Assembly (NCBI RefSeq): GCF_034190915.1
Contig: NW_026947484.1
Coordinates: forward strand, 84,887,982 to 84,951,981
DNA from: Cavia porcellus
Taxonomy: Eukaryota > Chordata > Mammalia > Rodentia > Caviidae
Length of the DNA: 64,000 bases
Direction of reading: 5' to 3'
The notes beneath the pieces were generated by a model. That model made no database searches. It was not told the DNA's origin and saw nothing but the letters and a program-made list of their open reading frames with translations. Position 1 is the stretch's first letter. Each line of letters begins with the position of its first letter. Both the position numbers and the translations under genes were made by a program. This document shows, one piece after another, positions 47,239-58,649 of this stretch.

Positions 47239-48356
47239 ATAGATTGCGATTAAAAAGCAGCATAGTTAATGAATAAGGTTGCTAATCTTTGCCTCATCTT
47301 CCATCACATCTCAATAAAAAGCCAGTGAAAAAAGAGAATGGTTTATCTAAAAAATGTTAATCATCTGCACAGATGTCTGTGCTTTCTGAAGAATTCCTAT
47401 TTTCACTTTCAGCTTCACAAAGCATGTCTCTTTATGGACCATGTTATTAATGAAATGGAAAAGAATGTGCAAGAAAGCCTGCTGTTGTCTGAAATTATCT
47501 TTACTTCTATACTGCCACGGGCAATAACTGTCTCTTCTCCAGAATTCCGGAACAGTGAATTCTTTCTTCACCAGATTAAAAGCAAAACAATAAAAACAAA
47601 ACAGAACAACCACCACAGGGGGAAAAATAACTTACCAATTTGGAATACACTTTTGTTCTCTGCATTTTGAGTTGTGCTGATGTGCACAACTATTCACCAA
47701 CTCAATTTGTTTTCCGTAATATAGGATTATTTCAAAGATTATCTACAGAATAGCTGATGATTTAATTTTATCTTGTATATTCTCCCAAGTCTACTAAGCT
47801 AACAGTAGTGAATTCCAGCTGCCAGATGCATGTTCCTGTGGCAGAGCATTTTCACAAGGGTCTGGAGGACCAAGAGCATGAAAAGGTCCTTCCTGGACAT
47901 ACCAAGCTGTCTAGGTGGGGGACACACATCAACATTTTAATGAGGCCCGACACTAACTTATTTGTGTACAACCAGAGTCTTGGTAAATGTGGGTATTAGC
48001 AGAGAGCTTCCACATTTCCTCACTCTTCTAGAAACTTAAGGGGAAAAGGTGTGCCTGTGTGTGTGTGTGTGCGTGCAAGTTTATACACAATTTGATTGGG
48101 ATATATATTCAGAAAAAACCTAATGTATATCTCAAAACATCTATTCTTGACCAAGGACCACTCTAAAATTACTTTTGGAGTTTCTACAAAGAAAATCATA
48201 TGTAAATTATCATACTAGATATGAATATCCTAATTAGGTAGATATACAATGAGGTCTAAAGAATTTTCATTATGTAAATGTCTTCCAATATTTTGTTAAA
48301 TAGTAGGCATATTTTATGATGCAAATAATTCTCCCAGGGGAATACAAAAAGCTAGA
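47238..48356. other. nothing firm
   Basis: Contains a 110-codon plus-strand frame (47,338-47,670) with no domain I recognise and no splice or promoter support, and a short TG run at 48,053-48,072. Confidence 0.4.
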
Positions 48357-48475
48357 TAAGCTGGGTGCTGTGCATAACATCTGTAATCTCAGGTACTTGA
48401 GATTCCGAGGAGAAAAGATTCAGAGCTCAAGGCCACTCTGGGCAATACAGCAAGATCTCTCCTCACAGGAAGAAA
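48357..48475 (+). repeat. B1/Alu-like SINE, diverged
   Basis: 'aagctgggtgctgtgcataa', 'catctgtaatctcaggtact' and 'aaggccactctgggcaatac agcaagatct' give the 7SL-monomer order on the plus strand. A purine-rich tail with GA repeats extends to about 48,560. Confidence 0.8.
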
Positions 48476-49076
48476 GGAAGTGAAAGAAACATTAAAATTT
48501 AATGTATGAGAAGGAGAAGGAAAAGGAGATGGAGGGAGAAAGAGAGAGAGAGAGAGCACGTGCCAAAAAATGTATACACATAAAAATGTATACACATTTT
48601 GCCAGTTCATCATACTAATAAATGTCTGGAAGCTAATGGTTACTACTGTGAGCACCTCTTGTACTTGTAGTGATCAAAGGTAATTTGCATTAATCTAAAA
48701 TTTTCTCAATAAACTTCATATTAAGTTTTTATTTTATTGATGTATACACTTTTTGGCAGACCTTGTATATGTTTGATCACATGTGGACATATGTATATAC
48801 ATATATACATATGTGAGACATAACACATATACATGCATATGCATACATTTTTAAATATATCACTGTGCTGTCAAGACAAAGCACAAAGTATCTATATAGC
48901 TAATAGTAAACTGAAATTAGAAATCCTAGATCATTAGTTAATGCAAAATCAGTTTTTCAACTCTTGATATATACATATGTTGATATTTATCAGCTGTATT
49001 GACAGGGCATAGTGTATAGGATATGAGGTCTGAGCTTTATGCTATGTGAGGAAGATATTAGAAGATTTCAAATAAA
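48476..49076. other. purine-rich and TA-rich simple sequence
   Basis: GA-rich run to about 48,560, then AT-rich sequence with an 11-bp-arm palindrome near 48,788-48,813 ('catatgtatat' paired with 'atatacatatg'). No gene. Confidence 0.6.
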
Positions 49077-49281
49077 GCTTAGACCAGTGATGGCAAACCT
49101 TTTACAGATGAGTACCCAAACTGCAAAACAAAACCCACTTATTTACTGCAAAGGGGTAACACTGCAATTGATCCTAAAAATTGAGATTTTAGTGTAGAAA
49201 AAAAACTACTCATACATTAATATTATATGTTTTAAAAGAAAAATAATATGCATGCCGTGGTTTGCTACCACTAGTTTAGAC
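49077..49281 (+). mobile_element. 189-bp hAT-type miniature transposon with 8-bp target duplication
   Basis: The element spans 49,085-49,273. The left end CAGTGATGGCAAACC pairs with the reverse complement of the right end (TAGTGGTAGCAAACC), 12 of 15 matching. The flanking 8-mers GCTTAGAC (49,077-49,084) and GTTTAGAC (49,274-49,281) match at 7 of 8, the hAT target site size. Inside are 'gcaaaacaaaacccacttat' and 'gattttagtgtagaaa'. There is no transposase, so it is non-autonomous. The start CAGTGATGGCRAACC is typical of some mammalian hAT families. Confidence 0.88.
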
Positions 49282-49849
49282 TCTAAGGATAGCAACTCGT
49301 TATGAAACTTAAAAGAACTAAACACATAAATCTAAAAACAGGAATTTCTTTCACTTGAGTTTAAAAATGAATAGGAAGATTAAAAAATCAAAATTGTAAA
49401 AAAAAGAAATTTCCTGAAGTTTTAATAAACAAAATCTTGAATTAAAATAATGTCATAGTTTGTTTCAATGATTTTTGTTTGTTTTGTTTTCTTTTGCTAT
49501 ACATGAGCATAAAATTGCCACGTGAAGAATTTAAAGATCTCAGTTTGGTTCTACTGGTAGCTATGCAATCAGTGGCCAATTTTCACTAAAGTATGTGCAA
49601 GTTCAGTAAGATTCTGAGGACTTCCTCTGAAAGACATTTCACAGGAACATAAGCTGGTGGTGTAAAACAAAATCACAAATAAATCAGGTAAGCAAGACAG
49701 CATAAATGAGAGCAAGCAAAAATGAAAACCTCACACATGACTTTTGATATCGTTTAAACAAACTGTTCATTATTCTTTAAAAAGAATTGGAACAAGGAAC
49801 TAGGCAATTTTGCATCCATAAATTACTTGACAAATAACTAAATAAGCAT
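49282..49849. other. nothing recognised
   Basis: A-rich spacer. Confidence 0.5.
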
Positions 49850-50430
49850 TTTTTAAAAGGAAAAAAAACATATAATTGAATTTAAAAATTTAGCTGGATG
49901 GATTAAAATTTCCATGTGGACAGAATTTAATAAATTTGATGAACAGGAAGAAATGCATACAAAAAAAGAAGAGTGTTCAAAAAAGGGTGAGTACATGCAG
50001 AGTATAAAATACATTATACTATCCACATTTTTAGAAGGAAATAAAAGAGACAACAGAAAAATATCCAAACATATACATGAAAGTCAATTCTAGAATTGTT
50101 GAAAGGCATGACATGTCATACCCAGAAAACTCAATGAACCTGTAACACAGAAACAAACAAACAAAAATATACATCTAATATTTATAATATAATAATAACT
50201 CCTAATGCAAAGGAAGAAATGATACTAAAAGTAGCAAAAGTATAAAAAAGAGAACACCACAAAATGTGGCATTTCAACAGATGGCTAGTAATTTTCTTCA
50301 ACAAAAAGAAAACAGAAAAATAAAACAACCTATAATATGTTGATAGACGATAAATTTTAATTTGGAATTCTACACCTTTTAAAAATATCTTTTAAAATGA
50401 ATGAGTTGACTACCATATCACACTAAAATA
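49850..50430 (+). mobile_element. old L1 ORF1-region fragment
   Basis: 'ctagaattgttgaaaggcat', 'ccagaaaactcaatgaacct', 'gaaatgatactaaaagtagc' and 'aatttggaattctacacctt ttaaaaatatcttttaaaat' follow the order of the L1 ORF1 3' half ('cccagaattctatacccagc' then 'aaatatcattcaaaaatgaa'). Strongly decayed; no intact frame. Confidence 0.5.
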
Positions 50431-53324
50431 AATTTAAATACAAATAATTATTTCCAAATTGCCTAAAACACAAGAATGAAATTTAAATATTGGTGAATAT
50501 ATGTATACACCCAAGAAAATATAAAAGCATAAATTCTTATTGAATATACTATCATTTGGGCTAAAATAGAAAACAATTTGAACATTACAGAAGTTAGCTT
50601 AACCTAAGGGTAAGAGGGAGGAAAATATCCCATAGCTACTAGATCTTTAAAAATTATCTTTCTTAATTTATTTTCTCTTCATAAATTCTTTCTCTGACTT
50701 CTTTCTTTAACCTGGATTTCAAAGAATTCAAGAACTCACAGACTTGAAGTTCTGTTCTATAAGTGTAGCCCAGACTAAAGTCAATGATCATCCATATGAT
50801 ATATTACATATGAATTGCAATATACCTAAAGTAAAATTTTGTTTAATGTTTATAATGGAAAATGACATTTGTATTTCACCACTGTTTTAAGCTTTCTTTG
50901 TTCAAGGCTTGAGCTAAATTCCAAAAAAAATACATTCATTCAAAATTAAAACGTTACTTGAAACTCTACAGTTTTTTCTTTCATATTTGGACGTACAAGG
51001 ACAAATTTTAATTTTTGTGAAAAATATCAGCTGAAACTTTTTGAATTTAAAATATACATACTGGAATTTTAATATCCACATGTGTCTGGTCCTTGTGCAA
51101 GTGGGATGGAAATTAACATTGCTATTGAAGCATCTCAATAGATCACCCTGAAATTAAGTAGTAATTGGTAGTCCATGCTTGCTGTTGTAAACAGCTACTC
51201 AAACATCTTTACAAGTCCTTTACTTCATGTTGCTGAATGTTCAGATTCATTTTATAATTGTTCAGAAGGGTTGTACATTCAAACACAAGCACATTTACAT
51301 TGATAAGTAAATATCGAAGTAAAACAGGATTTTTTAGGTTTATAAATGGTAGTGCATTTGGAAGTCTAAAGGGTAACAAAATTATAAATTTTTCTTTGTA
51401 AGTGGCTTAAATCATAACTATTCCTAAAGTGATGCATACGTGATGAAATATGATCTGGAAAAGTTAAAAGTTATAAAGAAACATAAATTTTCTCAATTCT
51501 AGGCTATAATCATCCACTTTGATTGTTGGAAATGTATTTGTACAGGAGAAAATATTCATGTGGAGCAAACATATCAAAGAGATATTAGATAGTTTGCCCA
51601 GCAAAATTCTTATTACTAAAGAAAACTACTGCTTATTTCTAATATGGAAAAGAAAAAGAAAAAAAATTGTGTTTAGTGATTAAATCAAGTATAAGAATAT
51701 AAGATATATTTGTTTGTTCTATTCAAATAGTTTAAATAAATATGAACACATCTTTACATATAAGTCCAATGTAACATAAAAGCTAAGTTGTTAAACATTA
51801 ATCTGTTATCTGAACAGAGTTTAAACATTTAAGTATTTATTTTATGGCAGGTTGGAAAGAGATACAATATACTTAAAGCATTTTTAAAAGAAGCTTAGGA
51901 AAATGAGTTCATGAGTACCGTACTACTTTTGAACCTATCATTGTTACATTTCTCGGTGTAACAAGAGACACTTTTCTAGCCCTCCTTTTTTGCATTTCTG
52001 TCTTAATTCCACGTTATCTTTTTTTCCTTAAAATTTCAGTTAGGTTCACTTTTGATTTTTTTGTCGTAATTTCTTAACAAAATATACAATCAAAAGATTT
52101 TTAAAGAAAAATTCCATGAATAAGACAACATTTATTATATGAAATAGAAAAAAAAATGAGTGTATCCATTTTGTGTGGCATAATGAAACTGTGTGTGTTT
52201 GAGTTATCAGTTATTTCCAGTGGTGAACTGCAAAAGTTTAACGGGTGGCTTGATGGAGGAAAATGATCTCTGGTTTTTACATGTCTCCACTTCTTGGTGG
52301 ACATATTCCTAGCGCACTGACGCTACCAAGTGTGAGATCTCTGAATACCAAAAGTTCAGTCTTATTGCCCAGCACGAACTGGGTCCTAGCACCCTACGTC
52401 TATATTTTGTTGGAAAATTCTATGGTTAGGATTTTCCCGAGAGTATCACAAAGAAATATAAACACTGAATAATTATGTCTTGAACAAAGTGCCATAATTA
52501 AACTCTGATACAATTACAATAAATTAGCCACTGTTAATCAGAAATATGAGTGTTCCTGTTGAATCAGGAAGAATCCTCATAGTATTTTATAATTACAGAA
52601 GTTATTGAATGGTTAAGTGAAAATTGTTATATACCCCAAACAAATATGTAGTATACACATAGATTAGCAACATATCCCACAGAAAAAAATAATTTATCTA
52701 TCTCTCTATCTATCCAGCTAGCTAGCTAAATTATATGAATAAATGTGCTGTAATATTCAATAATATTACACAGAATTTTTAACAGCTATATTTTAATCCC
52801 AGAAATATACCTTAGATAAAAACAGGTGAATCGGATTTTATTCTTAATATATTCAAAGTTAAATCACAGCCAACTGTTAAATAATAATCTAAGGTGGAAC
52901 ATAAGACTCTTTCTGGTTAGCTTTTAAAAGTGAAATGAATTTATTTCCAAATGCAGTGCAGAGCATATCATAGCAATTTAATCATAACAAATGCTGAATA
53001 TTTAGCCATTTTGGTAAGAATATAACTCAGTCTTTTTCTTTTCTGCTGATTTTGTCTTACAACATTTTTCTTGCATCCTGAGTACTCTTGTAACTACTAC
53101 TTGTTCGGCATCAACCTGCTCTACCTGAAGCATTTCTCCAGAGGCTGGAGAAGCTCTCTGTATGGAGGCAATGCACCCTCAGCATCTTGGGCTGCCCTTC
53201 TTTCATGAGTTGGGTAGACCCAAACCATAATGCAGCATTTAAAATATTTTACTTTAATTATTCGTGGAGGCCTCTATCAGCTCATTACTGAACTGTTGAT
53301 TATCTGCAAATATTTTTAAATAAG
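50431..53324. other. long stretch with no recognised feature
   Basis: AT-rich. Small items: a tetranucleotide run at about 52,695-52,730 (ATCT then GCTA units); CpG-containing sequence at 52,300-52,420 and a GC-richer patch at 53,080-53,230, both unmatched. Confidence 0.45.
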
Positions 53325-53715
53325 TATCATAATAATAACATTTACTGAATGTTGATTAATGGGCTAGTCTGCAATAAGTATCTAGATTCTCTCATTTAAT
53401 CTTCTCAAAGAACTACACAGTAGACAAAGTGAACACAGTGATACCTTGGCTTATGCACCCACCTGCTTCCGAATAGCTTTGCTTGCTAACAAAAGCATGT
53501 AGTAAAATTTTGCTTCTGTTTGTAAACTTCCTATTGGATGACAAACATGGCCACAGCTATCTTACCCACACAAGCACAAATACAGCAAACTTCCACAAGA
53601 TTTAAAACACATTAAGTTCGTAAATTGAGGCAAATGAAGACACTCAAAGACAAAGAAGTAAACGTGCCTAAGTGAAGTAACAGGTAAACTCTGGGGTTGA
53701 AATTTGAACTAAATT
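53325..53715 (-). repeat. MIR (CORE-SINE) split by an insertion
   Basis: Left half: 'taacatttactgaatgttga', 'ctctcatttaatcttctcaa'. Right half: 'gaagacactcaaagacaaag aagtaaacgtgcctaagtg' and 'ctggggttgaaatttgaact'. These are consecutive parts of inverted MIR, now about 190 bp apart. Confidence 0.7.
53436..53630. mobile_element. putative small DNA transposon inside MIR
   Basis: The inserted block starts 'cagtgataccttggcttatg' and ends 'aagttcgtaaattgaggca'. The outer ends can be read as imperfect inverted repeats (TACCTTGGCTTATG against TGCCTCAATTTACG), with most differences being transitions. No coding capacity. Family unknown to me and boundaries approximate. Confidence 0.4.
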
Positions 53716-56700
53716 TTATTCCAGATTTGTGATCTTTACTGAAATTAGACATTTTCAAAAGAAGGGAGAAAGAAAAATGAGAGGAAAATCATGTAATGAG
53801 TAGTGTTGAGATACCATGCCATCTCGCAGAGATACTGAAATTGTTTGCATAGCATTCCTAGTTTCAGAGTGCAAGAGTCTCTGTGAGGTCTTTTTATACT
53901 GTCCAGTCAATATAGTAAGTGTGGAGTCCATTCAGTCAAGATGGCAGTAGGGACAAGCAGAGTGCCAGTGCTGCAGAGGAACAGCAGATGAGAAGGGGAA
54001 GAGAAGCCATCTGTGCTTATCTATGCTATGATCTGTGCATTCTATTCCAAAAAGAAAATGTGCAAATCTGAATTAATGAACAATGCTGAGGCTGAATTTG
54101 ATAAATCTAAACTTTCCTACCTCCTCTTACCTTTCTTTCACATTAAAAGAATGTGGTTTCATATAATCATAATTGTTAATCTTTCAGTCTCACTTAACTC
54201 ACTTAAAATTAGTTTTAAAAATCTCAAAACAATCAAAGTGTTACCTTTTGCAAAATTGGAACTGTTGTTTAATTCAGGAGTATTAATTGAAATGAGTTAG
54301 TGACTGACAAACATACTTAAGTGTTATAAGATTAAACATTCTGCATGTAGGAAAAAATAAGGAAGCCATACGTGCCTTCAGGAAATAATTCACTTCCTAC
54401 TCTAAGAAGATTTGGGGGGGGAGGTTTACTGTTTTTGTTTTTTCTTTTTTGATAAAGATTTCAATGTGATATGAATTTTAGTCATAGGTTTCCATAAAAT
54501 TTGTTTATGAACAATAGGTTATAAATACTGTAATTTACATAGAGGCTTTTTTTACATAACCAGTTTTCCAAGTGTGTAGTTTAAATTGCTTTTAACCAAA
54601 TAGATGGGAAAATAGACAGTGATTGGGACAAATTGGGAACATATCTTTCTACCCCAGCCCAGGATATTTTTCCTGAACAGTTCAGGGCAGGGCATCATTA
54701 CTGTAGATTACAGGTTAGCTCTACTATCACCATTGATTGTTTCCAGGAGACTATGTGTCTCTATTTCAGAATTAAATAAGCATTGCATCACACTATAATT
54801 AAACATGACATTTAATCTATAAAATTTAGGAAAACAATTGTGACTTCAAAGTAGTTACTGGATTTAGATAAATTTTCTTTAAAGTATTCAAATGCAGATT
54901 AGATTTCTTCTTAAAATATTTTCAGAATATACAAGCTCCTTTAAGCTTTATTTCAATGTGAATCATAATAAAGATCACATAAGACATTAAATGGTGAATA
55001 ATTAAGGAGGTATAAAATGGGAAAGATTTAGGCATTTTTATTAATGAAAAACTAATTTTTCAGTATTTTTAAAATTTATCTATCAAAGAATATTAGAGAA
55101 TAAGCTCATGAGGTACAAAAAGAAGGTGTAAAGTTTTGTACAACTTACTGAAATATGTAACTCTAATAATTAATAGGTAGAGAAAGTTGGCAGAAAAAGG
55201 GTTCTTAGCCATTTGGTGGCATTTGAACTATCTGAACATAAGATGAGAGGTTCTCTGGGGGGAAAATACCTAGATATCCAGGCCCTCAGTAGGTCTGGAA
55301 AATTGTAAATGTCTGCATTATTTCTAGAGAATTCTGCAGCCTGAGAAAGCTGTCCTTAGCTGTCCAAGTTCTGTCCTTAGGAATGCAGGTCTCAGATGGA
55401 GGCACCACAATCTGGATCCAGGATGGTATTAGGGTGTTAGACATTGAGGATGTTATTGTGCACAGAACAGAAGTGTCAGAGCCTCTGCAAATGCACCTCG
55501 CCTGAGACTCAGGCTAAATTGTAATTCTGTTTCTTTGACTCTCATAGTTCAATAGGACCTTTATGCATTTCCCCTTTCATGAATAGTTTTTCACCAGATT
55601 ACATCATTTTAATCCATTATAGTACTTACCAAAATTTATTAACTTTTATTTCTCTATTTTCTCATTGAGCTTTAACATTCCATTCTTTATTACAATATCA
55701 CTAATATGTGGTACAATGAACATTTAACAAAGGAATCAAAATAAATATCCACTGATAAAAAAGTATGAGTCAGTGGATTCATAATATAAGATTTATGAAG
55801 GACTTCAAAATATCTCCTATATTATAATTCTATCTTTAGGCAACTTTTAGGATTTTTAAAAGAAAAGGGCATTTAAAACTAAGGATCTAGAATTTTAGCA
55901 ATTTCTGACAGTGAGTTATGCACCCAAGAATGGAACTGACACCCATTTGAAATGTGAAATAATAGTCCTCATTTGTCATAGTCTTGAGTATTCATATGCA
56001 TGTATTTGTAACTAAAAGACTTTACAGAAAAGCAATAAGTGGTTCACCAGAATCCATCATTATAAAATTACACATTAGAATAGCTAGCACACATTTGCAG
56101 ATTTTTAATTTTAAGATGCACAGATAGGTCAGACTTTCAAAATGCTTATTTAATCAAAATTAGAAACAAAATCACACAAAAATAAAAACCATGCACATGA
56201 CTCCTGTAGGCTGTCCATCTGGTAATTATCTCTTTTAGAGATTTCTTTTTCCTATATTGAAGCCCTTTCTTTCTCTCTTTCTTTCTGATTTTCCTAAATA
56301 GGATAATTTTTCACCCTGTGCCTATTATCAAACACCTAATAGGAAAAACAATGCATATGTACCTAGTAGTGTAGTAAGTGGTATTGCAGATCACTAAGAC
56401 AGATGAAAAATTTGCTGATTTTTCCCTGAGACTGTGAATTCTTTTTATAAATAACTTTTTCCTCTTTTCTCTAGTTTTTACAATAACTTTCAGTCTTTAC
56501 TTGGCAAAGATAAAAGAATGATCACATCAATTTATTGTTAGTTTTTGTGTAATTTAAGGGATTTGAATGATTTCCAGAAATTATGTTTTAAGGAACTGAC
56601 TACTAAAACACACACAAAATCATTTCTGGCATCTAGTTTCTAAGAGATTAAATGCAAAGAGAAACCTTGATGGCCTCTTCAGATTGATTCATGGGTAATG

Positions 56701-56972
56701 GGATAAATTCAACTTTCTACTTTGACTCTAGTACTCATAGGGTATTCGGATGAAAGATTAGAAAAATATTTCTTTGCAAATTTAATTTAAGAATGAGCTA
56801 GCTAAGGATCTCTGAATCCTCAAAGAGTAAAACTGTAAAAAGAAACCACTATAGAAACAGCCAAAATAAAACTTTTTCAAAAGGAGCTACATTTACAAAA
56901 TCCAAACCTTCATTCTGCGATACGTTTTTCCTCTTTCCTTGGATGATAGAATGAGTAGGAAAGAATAAGGCA
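53716..56972. other. long stretch with no recognised feature
   Basis: AT-rich. The region 55,200-55,560 is GC-richer and unmatched. The 95-codon plus-strand frame at 54,013-54,300 has no recognisable domain. Confidence 0.45.
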
Positions 56973-57005
56973 GTGTGTGTATGTGTGTGTGTGCATGTGA
57001 GTGTG
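56973..57005. repeat. short (GT)n repeat
   Basis: Interrupted GT run ('gtgtgtgtatgtgtgtgtgt'). Confidence 0.85.
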
Positions 57006-57171
57006 TTATTGGAAAGGGAGGACAGCAAAGGAGACCAAGATATGTCTATCTATCTACATCTTTATGTTTATTTACATATATATTTATAAATTTATGTGTA
57101 TATTTTTAATGTGCATGTATAAATTATATATCTGTAAATCTCATAAGGTATTTGTATATATAATTTTATTG

Positions 57172-57172
<1 letters not shown>

Positions 57173-57208
<36 letters not shown>
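57173..57208. repeat. (TA)n/(CA)n microsatellite
   Basis: About 11 TA units, then CA units. The 150-codon plus-strand frame at 57,001-57,453 is Tyr/Ile-rich translation of this AT-rich area. Confidence 0.92.
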
Positions 57209-57216
<8 letters not shown>

Positions 57217-57633
57217 CACAGTAGAGTATACACTTCTGGATTTAAGATCGTTTTCTCATCATCCACTTACTCTAATTTCTTAGATAAAGTAAAAAATTCC
57301 CAATCTAAAGATAATACAGTAAAAGTAAAAATAAGTTATTTTTATATTTATTTCAATATTTACTTCCTTTCAATTTTTAAACTATTGAAGTACAGAAACA
57401 TAGTTACTGTTTTTTCTAATATCTTTTATGAGTATGTATTTCTCAATATTTAAAATTCTTTTTCATGAGATGCCTGGAGTCTAACACAGCAAGATTCAAT
57501 TTTTATTAGTATGTTATATTACTAGAATTTATGAAAATTTCTATGTTATCCCACCTCTTAGGTATGATTACTTTAACTTTAAACAAACTATCACATTTCT
57601 TTTGTTTGTTGATTTCCATTGTGGGAATCATAT

Positions 57634-58228
57634 TGTTACAGGCAACTAGTTAAATAAAAATAATTTAGGCAGTCAGACAGGACTAGGTCCTAGAAGGAAC
57701 CAGTGCAGGAGGCTACATACCTGTCAACTCTGGGGAAGACAGATACCTCTGCTGTGTGCCAGGCCTCAAGACAAAAGACCAAGCAAAAACACCCTCATCC
57801 TATGGACTGATATTCTAAAATAGTTCTCTGTCATCCTGAGGAAGCCAGGAGTCACCATTCCCCAAACCCCTTACAGGAAGAGTCACTGCTCTGTATTCAT
57901 GCCCCCTTGCTAAGGGACTTGCTTTGCCATTTGTCCTTATTTAATCAATTTTACCTATGCAGTTAATCTTACTGGTTGACCATAGTTCTGTCCCACCTTA
58001 TGTCCACCTTGCAGTTTACATGTTTTCCCTCACCTTAGACCTGCCCTACTTTGTGGTTTTGCTATTTAAAAATCCTTGGAAAACACAGTCTTTGGCAACC
58101 CACTCAGGAACCCCTGTCTCTCTCTCTCAGACAGAAGATTTTTTCTTTCAATAAACATATGCTGCTCTTAAACCCAATTGTTCCTAAAATTCATTCTGTG
58201 ATTTTAGAGAACACAAACATACCAGTCA
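57634..58228 (+). mobile_element. probable class I ERV solo LTR
   Basis: GC-richer block starting TGTTACAGGC and ending about ...ACCAGTCA. In LTR order it has a pyrimidine/CC-rich U3, a TATA-like TATTTAAA at 58,063-58,070, 'actcaggaacccctgtctct' after the expected start site, AATAAA at 58,150-58,155 and a U5-like tail. The short TATA-to-AATAAA distance suits gammaretrovirus-like LTRs. The borders are estimated, no target duplication was found, and no internal retroviral genes are present. Confidence 0.55.
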
Positions 58229-58649
58229 TACGGTAGGTTTGGAAGTTTCATTCCCCTATTTCAATATTAACCAGTAAAATACAAAATACTGCTATTACTA
58301 GTAAACAGATTTTGTCAGTTGGGATCATGCTCTCTTTTTAATCATGATTATTCTTCCTAAGCTTTGTATCATTTTTAAACCAAGTCTTAAAGATAAATCT
58401 AAAGATGGTTTAAAATCTTTCATTCCTTGGTATTGTATTTAACATGTCAATTAAGAGTGTTCTGTCACTTCAAATAGTTAGAATACCTGTGCATCAAATA
58501 TCAAGTGCTTCTTTTCCATGTTTCAGGGTAGGGGCTTTATGTAGGACAAATTCACTGTCAGCATTGGAAAAAAGATGAATTATTTCCTCTAAAATCAAGA
58601 ACAAGTAAAAAGTGTCCACTTTTACCATGTTTATAACATAGCATTGTAC
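58229..58649. other. nothing recognised
   Basis: AT-rich spacer between LTR and L1. Confidence 0.5.

Noticed and set aside
47338..47670. 110-codon plus-strand open frame
   Set aside because: An overlapping 89-codon frame exists on the other strand, no domain is recognised, and the length is not exceptional for 64 kb.
57001..57453. 150-codon plus-strand open frame, the longest in the window
   Set aside because: Tyr/Ile/Phe-rich translation of AT-rich sequence with a TA/CA microsatellite in the middle. No domain, no initiation context, no splice support.
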